A stretch of 64,000 bases of DNA from Grammothele lineata (taxonomy: Eukaryota > Basidiomycota > Agaricomycetes > Polyporales > Polyporaceae). The stretch covers positions 1-64,000 of the forward strand of contig NDFF03000141.1 in NCBI GenBank assembly GCA_002150815.3. Reading direction: 5' to 3'. Numbering within the stretch: the stretch's first letter is position 1; each line of letters opens with the position of its first letter. This document shows, in pieces, positions 27,201 through 38,358 of the stretch. The position numbers were made by a program, and so were the translations under genes. Under the pieces are notes generated by a model. The model saw nothing but the letters and a program-made list of their open reading frames with translations. It made no database searches and was not told where the DNA came from.

Positions 27201-29208
27201 ACTTATCCCATTAAATCCCTGCAGCGCGTATCAACGGCTCCACAGGAAGACCATGCGGGTGGGTTTTTCCCCTTCGGCCCCGGGAGACTTACGGCATCGC
27301 GGTACCGAATGCGCCATGCACGTCGGCTTCTCCGGGACCCGTGCGACGTCCGGCGTTCGAGCATCTTGCACCGTTCCGCGCGCCACGCGCCTCTCTGCTC
27401 AGCAGCATACGGCCCTGGGCTTTAACTTAGCCCTCCGTCAGAACTGTCTGCAGGCGCAAACAATCTTCCTTCTTTCACCCCTCTCGAACCCGCACTCGTC
27501 TCACGGCTGTACCTGCTGCGCCCCGAGGCTCGTGTGCGCGGGCTCGACAGTCGCAGGCCAGGCTGGCTCTTTCCGCAAACGAATATAGGTCGTTGAGCGA
27601 AGCCATGTCGGCGGCCGTAGACATCGTGGAACTGATATCTACATACGATGCACGACAGACCGCAGGCGGGATGTGGCATATTCGAAATCATTCGGAGACA
27701 GCTGCATCGATGCAACTGATGTGTACACCATGAGCAGAACTGCGATCTCTATAATGAAAGAGGCTCTGCAGCCTAGATTGACCTGTCCAACCTTCCGCCT
27801 TACTTCTGCAGAGGTAAACGGTGCGGTACAGTAAGTATGATCAAGCCGCTGCAGCCGAGTTTGTGTTCACTGCTAAATGGTTGAAGCAACGTTCAGTTCA
27901 TTGGGCTGCTCAGGACAGAGTGCCGCACATGGCTCGCGCGCTCCGTATGTATGCCATTGTGCCTCTTTTTGGGCACTCGCATCACCAAGACTCTCCCAAT
28001 TCAGATCCGAGACCGAGATCGAAGCTGCCGCAATAATGCCCGGAGAACTCAAAGGCTACAGATGCCGCCGGCTAGCCCAGTGCGTTCGCGGTGTCTCGCA
28101 TGGGCTCCGCCATCCGCCACGCCCGCAGTCCGCGCATGCCGCCTCGTGCGCCCTCGTGGACCGCCGGCGGAGGGGATCTCGGGCATGGGGCCTTCTTTTC
28201 GAGCCGCGGCGGGCAAGAGGCTGGAACAGAAGCCTCGCTTGCCGCTTCTGGGCATCGGTGTGTACCCTCGCGGGGCGTTCCCGATCAGCAGCATCTTGCC
28301 TGGAATTGGTCCCGTGAAGGCTCGCGTCAGCTCCGTGCACATACCCGGACACGCTGTTCTTAGCGAGAACGCACCTCCTGGATGTTTGCTCGTTTGCGCC
28401 AAGCGTGCTAAAAATCTCGCGCGCTGTTACCGTGATGTACGAAGATTCCTCATACGATTCCTGAGTGCAGAGTGGACTATAGGTTCCCTCGATGCCCGGA
28501 ATACGTGCACTCGTCATAGGCTACACGGTGGTCAAGATCCTTCCGAGTGGCCGAAAGAGGCCGACACAAGCTGCCTCCCTTCACCCGCTCTGGGCGCCGT
28601 ACTCAGTCAGGCGCACGACGATACCCTCACGCACGTCTTAACGAACGCTCAGGGTTTATCAGCAGCGAGGTATCATGACATACCGATTATGACCTCCTCG
28701 GAAGGGCTCCCCGCAGACGTGCCAGCGCTCCCTTCACAAGAACTTGGGAGAGAGCACCGGAGATGTATCCCCCGGAAGGAGATGAAGAAGTCTTCTGAGC
28801 TTCCCCCAGCAAGCGCCGCCGGCGCACGAGGCACATCGCGCATTGTCGCCGGTTTGGCACGGGCTTCCCGAGCAGGCTCGGTAGTTTGTTCGTAGCCCCA
28901 GCCCCTAGAGAGTTCCTAGAGAGGACCGTCCGCCCACGTTAGAATCGCGGATCGCTCGAAACGGATCATGGCGCTGTAGTCGCGCCGCTGCTGAAGCCGT
29001 GCGTGCGCAGGGAGCCTAGACCGTGGAGCACGAACTTGGAGTGTGAACCGCTCACAGACGGGATAAGGATGGGAACACCCAGATACTTCGCAAATGCAAG
29101 GTTATCAGCTATGGCGCGTTTCACAAGAAGACGAACGAATCCATCTGCGGCGTCAGCTCACGAGGCGAGACATGAAAAAAGCTGAGGCGCGCATTCCCAT
29201 GGAACAAG
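24208..29208. other. 5-kb gene-poor region
   Basis: This is the largest gap in the conserved part. The start is the pyrimidine-rich 3' region of the arrestin-like gene (repeated CCACCTCCA near 24245-24265). No family was recognised on either strand. One frame is open on the plus strand at 27951-28895 (314 codons), but its composition is random-looking and the opposite strand is open over part of it too, as expected in GC-rich DNA. Diverged transposon remains are possible; I see no terminal repeats or pol motifs. Confidence 0.45.
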
Positions 29209-30905
29209 TTACAACGGAGCCGGTAGCATCTCTTCAATCTCATTTTCGGATTCATCGTCACTGTCTGGTAGTCGCTCTGCATCCTCGCGTGTCAAAGCCT
29301 CGAGTTCCTCGAGATCCCACCCGAGAGCGCTCTTGGCCATTCGAAGCTGACGGATGTCGGTCGCCAGCGTCGCGAGGATGTCGTCGCTGGCGGCGTTTCA
29401 ACGGTCAGATCGACAGCATTTGTCAGAGCATTAGCTCACCTCGAGTACGCAAGCGTCCACACGCAGAAATCGTCTACCCAGATTTTGCTGTAGACGTAAT
29501 ATACGTCGTGGTGGTCTAGGATGTCCTTCAGCTCCAGCAAACACCGCGCCACGACACGTTTGCCGCGGGAAAGCACTTCTGCTACGTCCGCTCGACACGC
29601 TTCCGCGAGTGCGAAGGAGCGGTAGAGCGGAAATGATAGCGCACGCCGGTAGGACGCCGCAAAGGTTGCAATGAGCTCAGGGCCCGAGAAGGATCCTGGA
29701 TTCAACGGGCGGCTGTCGTGATATGGGGGTGGATCAAGGGCGGAGAATGCGGGCGTGAGTGCGGCGACGGTCCATGGGCTTTCCGGCGTCGGGTCGTGCT
29801 GCGTCGTTCGCGTCTCATACGCATGGGAGAAAAGCAAGGTAAGAAGTGTGAGATAGAGATGATGCGTCTGCTCTGGGGTGGGCAGGTCTGTCAAGGAGCG
29901 TGAGACGGCGTTCGCGACGGCCTAGAAGTAGGAATACCGACACTCTTTTCGAGGGAGGCGCAGCATGACAAGGTTTTCCTGTTCCGTATACTGGAACTCG
30001 CCGGAGGCTGATGTGTGTGGATTTAGAAATGCGATCAACTCGCGGATGTACTCATCGTCCGCATAATCGGCCCTGCGGCGGTTGGGTTAGCATTGGAATG
30101 TGGTGCGAATAGACGGTTGGGAGTCGCACATGTAGTGCTCCTCATCAAATTTGTCATCTTCATGCTTGAGACGTCTGCGGCGTCGCTCCGCAGGCGGACA
30201 ACTCTCAGCGTTTGGTCCAAGCTCATTGACCTCGTTCTCCGTATGCTCGACATGACGGAAGTAACCTGAATGCATATCCAGGAATCCGTAACGGTGCTCA
30301 GTGCTCGTGTGGAGCTGAGGTAATGAGTCTGGAACAGCCTGCGGCAGCTGCCAGTCATTTTCAGCGGCTGAGGAATGTATCAACTGCCATGTCCGACTGT
30401 ACCCGGGACATAGGTACATCACCTTCTAAGATTATTTGTTGCTCTGTAGATAGGGAAAGCTCCTGTGTCCTATCTGCGAGCTCATCGGCTGGATCAACTT
30501 CGGGGTGTACACTGGAATCCAGCACCTCGATGACCGGAGGTTCTTTTGAAGGTCGAGGTGCTAATAGTTTTGCTAGGAGGTCGAGGTCCTTAAAATCTTG
30601 TCCGGGAACTTCTTTTGTAAGTGTTACGGTCAGATATCCGGAGCTCGGGTCATAGACGGCAGCTGAGGCGTCATCTTCGACGAGCGAGTGTGGGAAGTTG
30701 AGGCGGAGGAAGTACGGATTGATATGGACGCTAAAGAGCGTCTCGTCGACGTTGATCTCTACGTCGGAGGCCTACTTCCCGCGAAAGATGAATGGGAGAA
30801 CGCGTACGAGCGAGCTGTGCAAGGACCTACTCGAACCGAGGGACAGTATATGTTGACTATGACCGCCTTGTCTGTCTGCTCGCAAGAGAAACGAGGAGTG
30901 ATCAT
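29209..30905 (-). CDS. SHQ1: SHQ1, H/ACA snoRNP assembly chaperone
   Basis: Six exons (30831-30905, 30423-30771, 30130-30367, 29942-30072, 29440-29887, 29209-29386) give 447 residues. The N-terminal CS/p23-like domain starts MITPRFSCEQTDKAVIVNIY, then CPSVRASDVEINVDETLF and INPYFLRLNF. The SHQ1-specific helical domain shows the RLPRKEY motif, TVAALTPAFSALD, FPLYRSFALAEACRADV, GKRVVARCLLELKDI and WVDDFCVW. Shq1 holds the pseudouridine synthase Cbf5/dyskerin before it enters H/ACA particles and telomerase. Intron 4 (29888-29941) was placed at GTCGGT because that rebuilds the conserved RLPRKEYL junction and removes an in-frame TAG. The C-terminal end is acidic (DSDDESENEIEE). The gene is divergent from TRP2. 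Confidence 0.93.
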
Positions 30906-31275
30906 GGCTGCTTGACGTCAAGTTTCTCGCGTCGGGCGCTCCGCGGGCGACTCCGACAGAGATCGCAGATTTAGCACGGCCAGCCACAGCAGATTCAGTT
31001 ACGCCCAGCGACCCAGCGCGCCCCGACCATGTCGCACGACTTTTCGTCCTACAATGTAGTGTGCTACCCTGGGCGCATCTGTGTGACATCGCAGTTGAGG
31101 CGGCCGCGAACATGACGACGAGCCCGTCCTATCCCCTCGTATTTGGGCTGGGGATGTCGATGACTCCGCTGGTGGCGGATATACTCCGCGCGGGCGGTCG
31201 CTCTCAAGCCGCCTCCCAAAGCCTTAAAGCCTCACTCCTCTGACGCTTCGAGTCCCGCCGTCTACACCTCCAGCG
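30906..31275. promoter_or_regulatory. divergent promoter between SHQ1 and TRP2
   Basis: A 370-base stretch separates the two start codons and must hold both promoters. I see no TATA box and no TGACTCA-type general amino-acid control site that would be expected for a classical Gcn4/CPC1 target. Confidence 0.4.
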
Positions 31276-33023
31276 ATGTCAGTGGACACTCAGGTTAATC
31301 TTCATCCTGGAGCGTTTCGTGGTCGTCTTTTGACAATCCTGTCCTCGTACAGAAACTTCCGGCATTTCCGCCACTGTCTACCATTGAAAACATCATCCTG
31401 AAGGAGAAGCGGGGCAATTGCGTGCCTGTCTATGTCGAGCTCCCAGGAGACCTTCTCACGCCATGCGTTGCATATCTGCGCATAGCCAAGGACTCCAAGT
31501 ACAGCTTCCTTCTGGAGTCTGTCGTCGCGGGAGAGAATCTGGCACGGTATAGCTTCATCGGGGCTGGTGCGTCCGTCTTTGATTCTTACTTCCGTGCATA
31601 CACTCAACCCCCGTGAAGATCCCTTCAAGATCATTCGCGTTGGCCCCAATGAAGAGAATACTGGAGATCCCATGGTCGCGCTCCAGAAGGAGCTTGCCAT
31701 GTACAAGTACGTGAAGCTTCCAGAGGTCCCCACATTCACTGGAGGTGCCATCGGATACGTCGGGTACGACGCCATTCAGCATTTCGAGACCAAGACCGCT
31801 CGCCCCCTCGAGGATCCTCTCCGTATCCCGGAGGCGATCTTCATGCTTGTCGATACTCTCCTCATCTACGACCATCTCTACCAAAGCCTCAAGGTCGTCT
31901 CGCACATCCACTGTGCCGAGGACGCCGGTCAGGTTAATCTTTCCTTCATCTACCAAACTGCCGTGTCCAAGGCGCGGAGGCTGGCCAAGCTGGTCATGAG
32001 CACCAACACCCCCGAGGTCTACCAGCAGCCAATCGCACTAGGGAATGAGGCTGTTTCGAATGTTGGCAAAGAGGGGTATGAGGGCTTCGTGACGAAGCTG
32101 AAGGAGCACATCGTGGCGGGAGACATTATTCAGGCCGTGCCGTCGCAGCGGTTGGCGCGGCCGACGACCCTGCACCCATTCAACGCGTACAGGCACCTGC
32201 GACGGATCAATCCCAGCCCGTACATGTTCTACCTAGACTGTGGACACATACAAATTGTGGGTGCAAGTCCGGAGACGCTGTGTAAGGTCGAGAAAAACAA
32301 GGTGTACAACCATGCCATCGCGGGGACTATCAAGAGAGGGAAGAGTGTGGAAGGTATGACTGGCCGCACGCATTTGCGTTGCAGAGAGACTGACATGCAC
32401 GGACAGAGGACGAGAAACTAGGGGCTGAGCTCCTGGCGTCTGAGAAGGACCGCGCAGAGCACATCATGCTTGTCGACCTCGCGCGAAACGATGTCAACCG
32501 TGTATGCCAGCCCACCACAGTACATGTTGATCATCTCCTGCGGCTGGAGAAGTTCAGCCATGTCATCCACCTAACATCGCAGGTCTCCGGTATGCTGAGA
32601 GAGGGAAAGACAAGGTCAGCGGTTTGTTCTGTTTGGAGGGCCCGTCTCTGACACCTGGATAGGTTCGACGCCTTCCGGTCCATTTTCCCGGCGGGCACAG
32701 TCTCTGGTGCCCCCAAGGTTAAGGCCATCGAACTCGTCTACGAGCTCGAGAAGCAGCGCCGAGGTATATATGCGGGTGCTGTCGGCCGCTTCGACTTTGC
32801 GGATGATGAGATGGACACTTGCATCGCAATCCGTACGATGGTCTTCAAGGACGGCATCGCGTACTTGCAGGCTGGTGGAGGTATCGTGTTCGACAGCGTG
32901 GAAGAAGACGAGTACGTGGAGACACTGAATAAACTGAGAGGTAACATGAGGGCTCTCGAAGCTGCGGAAGGTACGCCTTTGCTGGAGTTTGAATGTCATA
33001 TTGATGCTGATTACGCCAATTAG
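31276..33023 (+). CDS. TRP2: anthranilate synthase component I
   Basis: Five exons (31276-31293, 31353-31566, 31619-32353, 32407-32614, 32663-33023) give 505 residues, typical for the family. The N-terminal tryptophan-binding element reads [20 protein letters not shown], the LLES...S motif that mediates feedback inhibition. The chorismate-binding domain follows: [85 protein letters not shown] and [11 protein letters not shown]. With a glutamine amidotransferase partner it turns chorismate and glutamine into anthranilate, the first committed step to tryptophan. Exon 1 codes for only six residues (MSVDTQ). The end lies 85 bases from the convergent uS2m gene. Confidence 0.97.
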
Positions 33024-33108
33024 CGTACTGGCATGAAATCCAAAACGCGAAGAGTGCGACGACTCCATGATGATTAGAAGACATAATGTATAGTAGTGTA
33101 CCCTGACG

Positions 33109-34068
33109 CTATCGTCTAGACCCCATGGATGGGGTTGCAAGGGCCGCTTTTGTCTGTTCCTCCTCGAATAGTGCAACGCCCTCCCGCCCCGCAACACTCA
33201 AGAGCCCTGCAATGAGCTCCGCTGTCCGTGTGCTTTCGTCGTTTGCCGGAATCGGGTACATGACGACACGAGGGTCGACATTCGAGTCGACAACGCCAAT
33301 GGTTGGGACGTGTTCTAGAGCGCACTCGCGGATTGCGTGGATATTGGGAATGGGGTTGAGGAAGATGACCAAGTCTGGGATGACCTGTTCATCCCTGGCG
33401 ACCTCTGGGCCAAACATGTGTACCCGGTTCGTGAGCGTACCCGGTAGCCACCGCTCGCCGACGTGGTAGCCCTGCTTGCCCATGCGTTCCGCCGCTAAGC
33501 GGACGGTGGAGCGCAAATCCGCGCGGGTGCCAACGAATACAACGGAGCCACCGCGCGCAGCTACACCACGTACGACTTGCGCGGCACGGCGGAGGAGGGG
33601 GAGGGTGTGGTCGAGGTCGATGATGGTGATGCCTGCGCGAACGCCGTACGCATAGGGTGTAAAGTTGGGGTTCATACGCTTCTGCGAGTGACCAAAGTGT
33701 GCGCCAGAAGCCATGAGAGCGGAAAGGGTGGCGTCGTTGGGGTGGACGGGTCGATGGAGGGAGTGGTGGGGTTGGAAGGTGTTGTCGCGTGTTTGAGTCG
33801 AGCCATACTCAGAGAAGGTGTCGACTGCATACAGACAACTCGTTACAATATCTCGTTGCATGCAGAAGACTGAACACATACCCAACGTCTTGAACTCTGC
33901 GCGTTTGAGCTGGAAGCTCGTCCAGTCGTCCACGGACTCCAGCGGCTTCTCCTCGACCTGAGCGAAGGAGGAATGGCGAACCTGCGCGGCTGCCGACGTA
34001 GGGATACGGGCGCGGCGCGTACATCGAGAAGCTGAGGCGGCCACGGAGCGGGCGAGGGAATGGGCCAT
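33109..34068 (-). CDS. MRP4: mitochondrial small-subunit ribosomal protein uS2m
   Basis: Two exons (33882-34068 and 33109-33824) with a 57-nt intron give 300 residues. The intron has no stop and a length divisible by three, so an unspliced reading also stays open; the GTATGT...TGCAG ends and the removed low-quality segment favour splicing. The start is rich in Arg/Ala/Ser and lacks acidic residues (MAHSLARSVAASASRCTRRA), as in a mitochondrial targeting peptide. The ribosomal S2 fold then reads ALMASGAHFGHSQKRMNPNF, GITIIDLDHTL, VVFVGTRADLR, ERWLPGTLTN, DLVIFLNPIPN, IREC, PTIGVVDSNVDPR and YPIPANDES. It belongs to the mitoribosome small subunit. It is divergent from the Hsp70 gene. Confidence 0.94.
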   Translation of the reverse strand: MAHSLARSVAASASRCTRRARIPTSAAAQVRHSSFAQVEEKPLESVDDWTSFQLKRAEFKTLGMCSVFCMQRDIVTSCLYAVDTFSEYGSTQTRDNTFQPHHSLHRPVHPNDATLSALMASGAHFGHSQKRMNPNFTPYAYGVRAGITIIDLDHTLPLLRRAAQVVRGVAARGGSVVFVGTRADLRSTVRLAAERMGKQGYHVGERWLPGTLTNRVHMFGPEVARDEQVIPDLVIFLNPIPNIHAIRECALEHVPTIGVVDSNVDPRVVMYPIPANDESTRTAELIAGLLSVAGREGVALFEEEQTKAALATPSMGSRR

Positions 34069-34317
34069 GAGGGCGACTGGCTGGCTCACGACTCCGGCGG
34101 AGGGCTCTCAGCTGGCTGGACGAGACGGAACTGGCGAGACGCGCGCGTGGCGGCAAATGAGATGGCGGGCGCGTTCCGGGCGCGCGTGGCAGTCGCTTAC
34201 CTCAGCCGCGTCGGGTCGATTTTTTTCTTTGCACTCGCCCTCTCCGGCTTCGCTTCAGCCTCTCCCATCTCCTTCTCTCTTTCCCTTCTCCTCTCTCGCT
34301 CTTTCTCTACCTCAAAA

Positions 34318-35031
34318 ATGGATGACCTCTTTGACGGCGCCGTCGGCATCGATCTCGGTACGACCTACTCGTGAGTGCGCTCGCATTCCTGTTTGCCGCG
34401 CTCGGGGCTGATCAGTGCGTCTAGCTGCGTTGGCGTTTGGCAAAACGACCGTGTCGAGATCATCGCCAACGACCGTATGTAACCTGGTATACCTCTTGAA
34501 CACATCCTGAATGTTCTTACTGCAGAGGGTAACCGTACCACCCCGTCATACGTCGCTTTCTCCGCGGAGGAGCGCCTGATCGGCGATGCCGCGAAGAACC
34601 AGGCTGCGATGAACCCCAAGAACACCGTCTTCGATGCGAAGCGTCTCATCGGTCGGAGATACGAGTACGCTCACCGAAAACTCTCTTCCGATGGCGAGAT
34701 ACTGAATTTTCTGTTGATTTTAGTGACCCTGATGTCAAGAAGGACATGACCCACTGGCCGTTTGAGGTCATCGAGAAAAACGGCTCCCCTCTCATCAAGG
34801 TTGAATATCTCGGCGAGGAGAAGACTTTCAGCCCTCAGGAGATCTCGTCCATGGTCCTTACGAAGATGAAGGAGATTTCGGAGGCCAAGCTTGGCAAGAC
34901 TGTTAAGAAGGCCGTCGTGACGTGAGTTCTCGTATGAACCAAGGTTTCTCGCTCGTCCTCACAACAGCTACAGTGTTCCTGCCTACTTCAACGACTCTCA
35001 GCGTCTGGCGACCAAGGATGCGGGCGCCATC

Positions 35032-35066
<35 letters not shown>

Positions 35067-35217
35067 CACCGCCGCTGCCATCGCCTACGGTCTCGACCGT
35101 CAGTCGAGCGCAGAGAAGAACGTCCTCATCTTCGATCTTGGTGGTGGAACGTTCGATGTCTCTCTTCTCAACATCACTGGTGGTGTCTTCGCCGTCAAGG
35201 CCACCGCCGGTGACACT

Positions 35218-35252
<35 letters not shown>

Positions 35253-36485
35253 GGACCACTTCAAGAAGGAGTTCCAGAAGAAGACCGGCCTCGATATCTC
35301 CGAGGACGCTCGTGCCCTCCGCCGTCTCCGCAGCGCTTGCGAGCGTGCTAAGCGCACGCTTTCGAGTGTCGCTCAAACTACCGTCGAGGTTGACTCTCTT
35401 TTCCAGGTAAGCCGTATTCTTTCTTACTGTATGTGAATGTATGCTTAGTTTGTGTGGTAGGGCGAGGACTTCTCTGCGAACATTACTCGTGCCCGTTTCG
35501 AGGAGATCAACGCCGCGCTCTTCAAGTCAACGCTCGACCCCGTTGAGCGCGTGCTGAAGGATGCGAAGATGCCCCGCGAGAAGGTCGACGACATAGTTCT
35601 TGTCGGTGGTTCTACTCGTATCCCCAAGGTCCAGTCGCTTGTCTCGGAGTACTTCGGTGGTCGTCAGCTTAACAAGTCCATCAACCCCGATGAGGCTGTT
35701 GCGTATGGTGCTGCCGTCCAGGCCGCCGTCCTCACCGGTCAGACTTCCGAGAAGACCCAGGATCTCCTTCTTCTCGATGTTGCCCCCCTTTCTCTTGGTG
35801 TCGCTATGCAGGGTGACATCTTCGGTGTCGTCGTCCCCCGTAACACCCCTATCCCCACCAACAAGTCCCGTGTCTTCACGACTGTCGAGGACAACCAGAC
35901 GACTGTCACCTTCCCTGTGTACGAGGGCGAGCGTACTCAGTGCCGCGACAACCGCCTCCTCGGCGAGTTCGAGCTCAACGGCATTCCCCCCATGCCTCGT
36001 GGCCAGGCCGAGCTCCTCACCACCTTTGAGCTTGACGCGAACGGTCTGCTCAAGGTTACTGCACAGGACCGTGCTTCCGGCCGTAAGGCGCAGATCAGTA
36101 TGTGATTCACGTCTATCGTTGGATACCTATCTTGACCTTTTGTTCCCTGCTTTCAGGCATTCAGAACTCCGTTGGCCGTCTCTCGTCCGTTGAGATCGAC
36201 CAGATGATCAAGGACGCCGAGCACTACAAGCAGGCGGACAAGGACTTCAGTGCGCGGCATGAGGCGAAGGCCGACCTCGAGAGCTACATCCACCAGGTCG
36301 AGAACACTATTACCAGCCCCGAGATTGGCATGAAGATCAAGCGTCATGCTAAGTCGCAGGTGGAGGCTGAGCTTGCGCGTGCGCTCGAGAAGCTCGAGAT
36401 CGAGGACTCGACCGCGGACGAGCTCCGCAAGGCGCAGCTTGGCATCAAGCGTGCGCTCCAAAAGGCGACTGCCGGCATGCGGTAG
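34318..36485 (+). CDS. SSB1: ribosome-associated cytosolic Hsp70 (SSB type)
   Basis: Seven exons (34318-34370, 34425-34474, 34526-34664, 34724-34921, 34974-35406, 35461-36097, 36157-36485) give 612 residues. Hsp70 signatures are [14 protein letters not shown] [24 protein letters not shown] and [18 protein letters not shown] [13 protein letters not shown]; the substrate-binding domain has [16 protein letters not shown] and a helical lid. The protein ends KATAGMR, not EEVD, and has no ER or mitochondrial signal. Length, ending and the N-terminal [14 protein letters not shown] match the Ssb group, which works with the RAC complex (Zuo1/Ssz1) on nascent chains at the ribosome exit. The leader is CT-rich (34240-34317), as in highly expressed genes. 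Confidence 0.95.
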
Positions 36486-36783
36486 AGCCACAGACCCTTA
36501 CGACCAGTAACGATGCGGTGTACATATCGGCGCCCGTGTATGATGAGGTGGAGGTGGTGGTGCGCATGCATGCTTTCGTCTGGCATCGTCGTTGTCTGTT
36601 TGTCTCTTGCATCTCCTGTTTGTTGTCTCATTTTAGCACGTATATGTATAAATGAAGCCTTTTCCTCTCAACAATAGTCGAGAGATCGATAGTGCGAAGT
36701 TATATGTTCGAAGCAAAATGATGCAGTGCTGAAACTAAGCTACGTATCATACTAAACCGTGCAGGGACAATTCTCTGGAACAA

Positions 36784-38193
36784 CTAGGACTCGGCCGTCA
36801 CCGCCTTATATACTCGTAGGCCTACTTCGAGAATCCACAACTCTTCATCTGCACCATCACAGAGGGCTTTATCCGCCTCGGCGAAAGCCAGAGCGCATTG
36901 CGTCTTCTGGCGTGCACTCAACGTCGGATGTGCAATTACATGATCGTGTAGCTATGAATGGGTAAGCGAATGTATCCCAAGTTGTCAGGAGCAAGGTTCA
37001 CTCACTTGCGAAATGATCTGAGAGGCGGAATATCCCTCTCGTATGATCTCTCGAACTTTCTTGCGTACCCCGCCAAACCCCTCCGTCTTCGCGTTTCCGG
37101 CAACATCCACATCCATGTCCATGCTGCTACCACTAACCTTCTCAATTCCTAGTGCCGTCGCAAAATCGCCTACGACATCGTCTGGAACGACGCCAGCAAT
37201 CTCCTGCACGTCTCGAGGGGTGATCTCACTCGGAGGGTCCATTGACAATGCCAGACGTGACGCCGATTGGAGGTAGGTGATGGCACGACGAAGGTCGCCG
37301 TGGGATGTGGAAATGAGTGCGTTAATAGTCTCGGGGGATACTGGTACATTCTCGGCTGACGCGATTTGAGCTAGCCGAAGGGAGGTTGAGGCGGGGTCGA
37401 GGGGTTTGAAACGAAATTTAGAGCATCGGGATGCGAGAGGGTCAATAATCCTACGTACATTGGTTGGCGGACATGTAAAGGGATGTGGACGAGAGAAAGA
37501 GCTCACCGAGTAACGTAGTTACATACCAGACAGAAGCGGGTTATACGTGCGTTCTGCTCCATGATCCGGCGGAGAGCTGCTTGCGCATCTTGTGTCATAG
37601 AGTCTGCCTCATCGAGGATGATAATTTTGTAGGGTGGACATGGATACGTCTTCCCATCTGACGCTACGGTTTGTGCACGCGGGGTCTGTCGGGCGAAGTT
37701 CTTGATCTTCTCCCGAACAATGGAGATACCTCGCTCGTCTGACGCGTTCAGCTCAAGAACCCGAGAACGAAAGTTATCTGGGCTAGCAGACCGATACATC
37801 TGTGGGACTGCAACGAAACACCACTATGGAAACGCACCCAAAGAGCTGCCTTGAAAGTGCGAGAATGGTGGATGTCTTTCCAGTTCCCGGTGGTCCATAG
37901 AATAACATGTGCGGAAGCTGGGGGATCGAAGCTATGCTTTAGGCCATGTTTATGAGTATGCGATATACACACGCACGTTGGAAGATGTAAGGGTTTTCCT
38001 CAGAACTGCTACTGTGTGCTCCTGTGCTGATACATCGTCTATAGTGGCTGGTCGGCTAGGCGAGGACTTGAGTGTAAGCCTGAACACCCTTCCCTCGGAC
38101 CGAAGCTTACTATTTTTCCACCCATGGCTGATGTTGGGGCTCTACGGTCTGCTTCTGAATAACTTTTTGGCCTTGTGGTTGGAAGAACGACAT
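36784..38193 (-). CDS. RFC2: replication factor C small subunit (yeast Rfc2 / human RFC4 type)
   Basis: Six exons (38111-38193, 37977-38055, 37838-37917, 37507-37782, 37006-37450, 36784-36951) give 376 residues. [20 protein letters not shown] is followed by the Walker A motif [11 protein letters not shown] (Lys68), [17 protein letters not shown], the Walker B box [20 protein letters not shown], and the SRC motif [14 protein letters not shown]. The sensor 2 region [16 protein letters not shown] and the collar domain follow. The [14 protein letters not shown] and IIDPLASRC wording and the ending fit the Rfc2/RFC4 branch rather than Rfc3 or Rfc4. The RFC pentamer loads the PCNA clamp at primer ends. 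A 165-base divergent promoter with three ACGCGT boxes is shared with the CAF-1 gene. Confidence 0.95.
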
Positions 38194-38358
38194 GATGGGG
38201 TTGGAGGATGTGCGATGGTGCACAGTGAAACGCGTGTCACGACGCGTACTCAAGCGCGAGACGTCACGCGACTGTCACTAATAGTAGGTGGCCGTGACGG
38301 AACGCGTTTCCGTTCTGACCACTTCCGTCGCGTCCCTATCTTCACCTCCCCGCCGCCT
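38194..38358. promoter_or_regulatory. bidirectional S-phase-type promoter with three MCB (ACGCGT) boxes
   Basis: Perfect ACGCGT hexamers lie at 38230-38235, 38242-38247 and 38302-38307 between the RFC subunit and CAF-1 large subunit starts. ACGCGT is the MluI cell-cycle box bound by MBF, which drives G1/S genes in yeasts. The hexamer is a palindrome, so it can serve both directions. A CGTCACGCG stretch near 38262-38270 may be a weaker site. Regulation by MBF here is an inference from the sites and from both genes being S-phase functions. Confidence 0.65.

Noticed and set aside
27951..28895. 314-codon open frame on the plus strand in the gene-poor island
   Set aside because: Composition looks random, no domain is visible, and the opposite strand is also open over part of it, as expected by chance in GC-rich DNA.
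33825..33881. Unspliced reading of uS2m
   Set aside because: The 57-nt segment is open but has clear GTATGT and TGCAG ends and codes for sequence absent from the family.
37800..37837. 38-nt intron in the RFC gene ending just before an ATG TAT CGG
   Set aside because: It breaks the frame; the 55-nt intron 37783-37837 gives the conserved [15 protein letters not shown].
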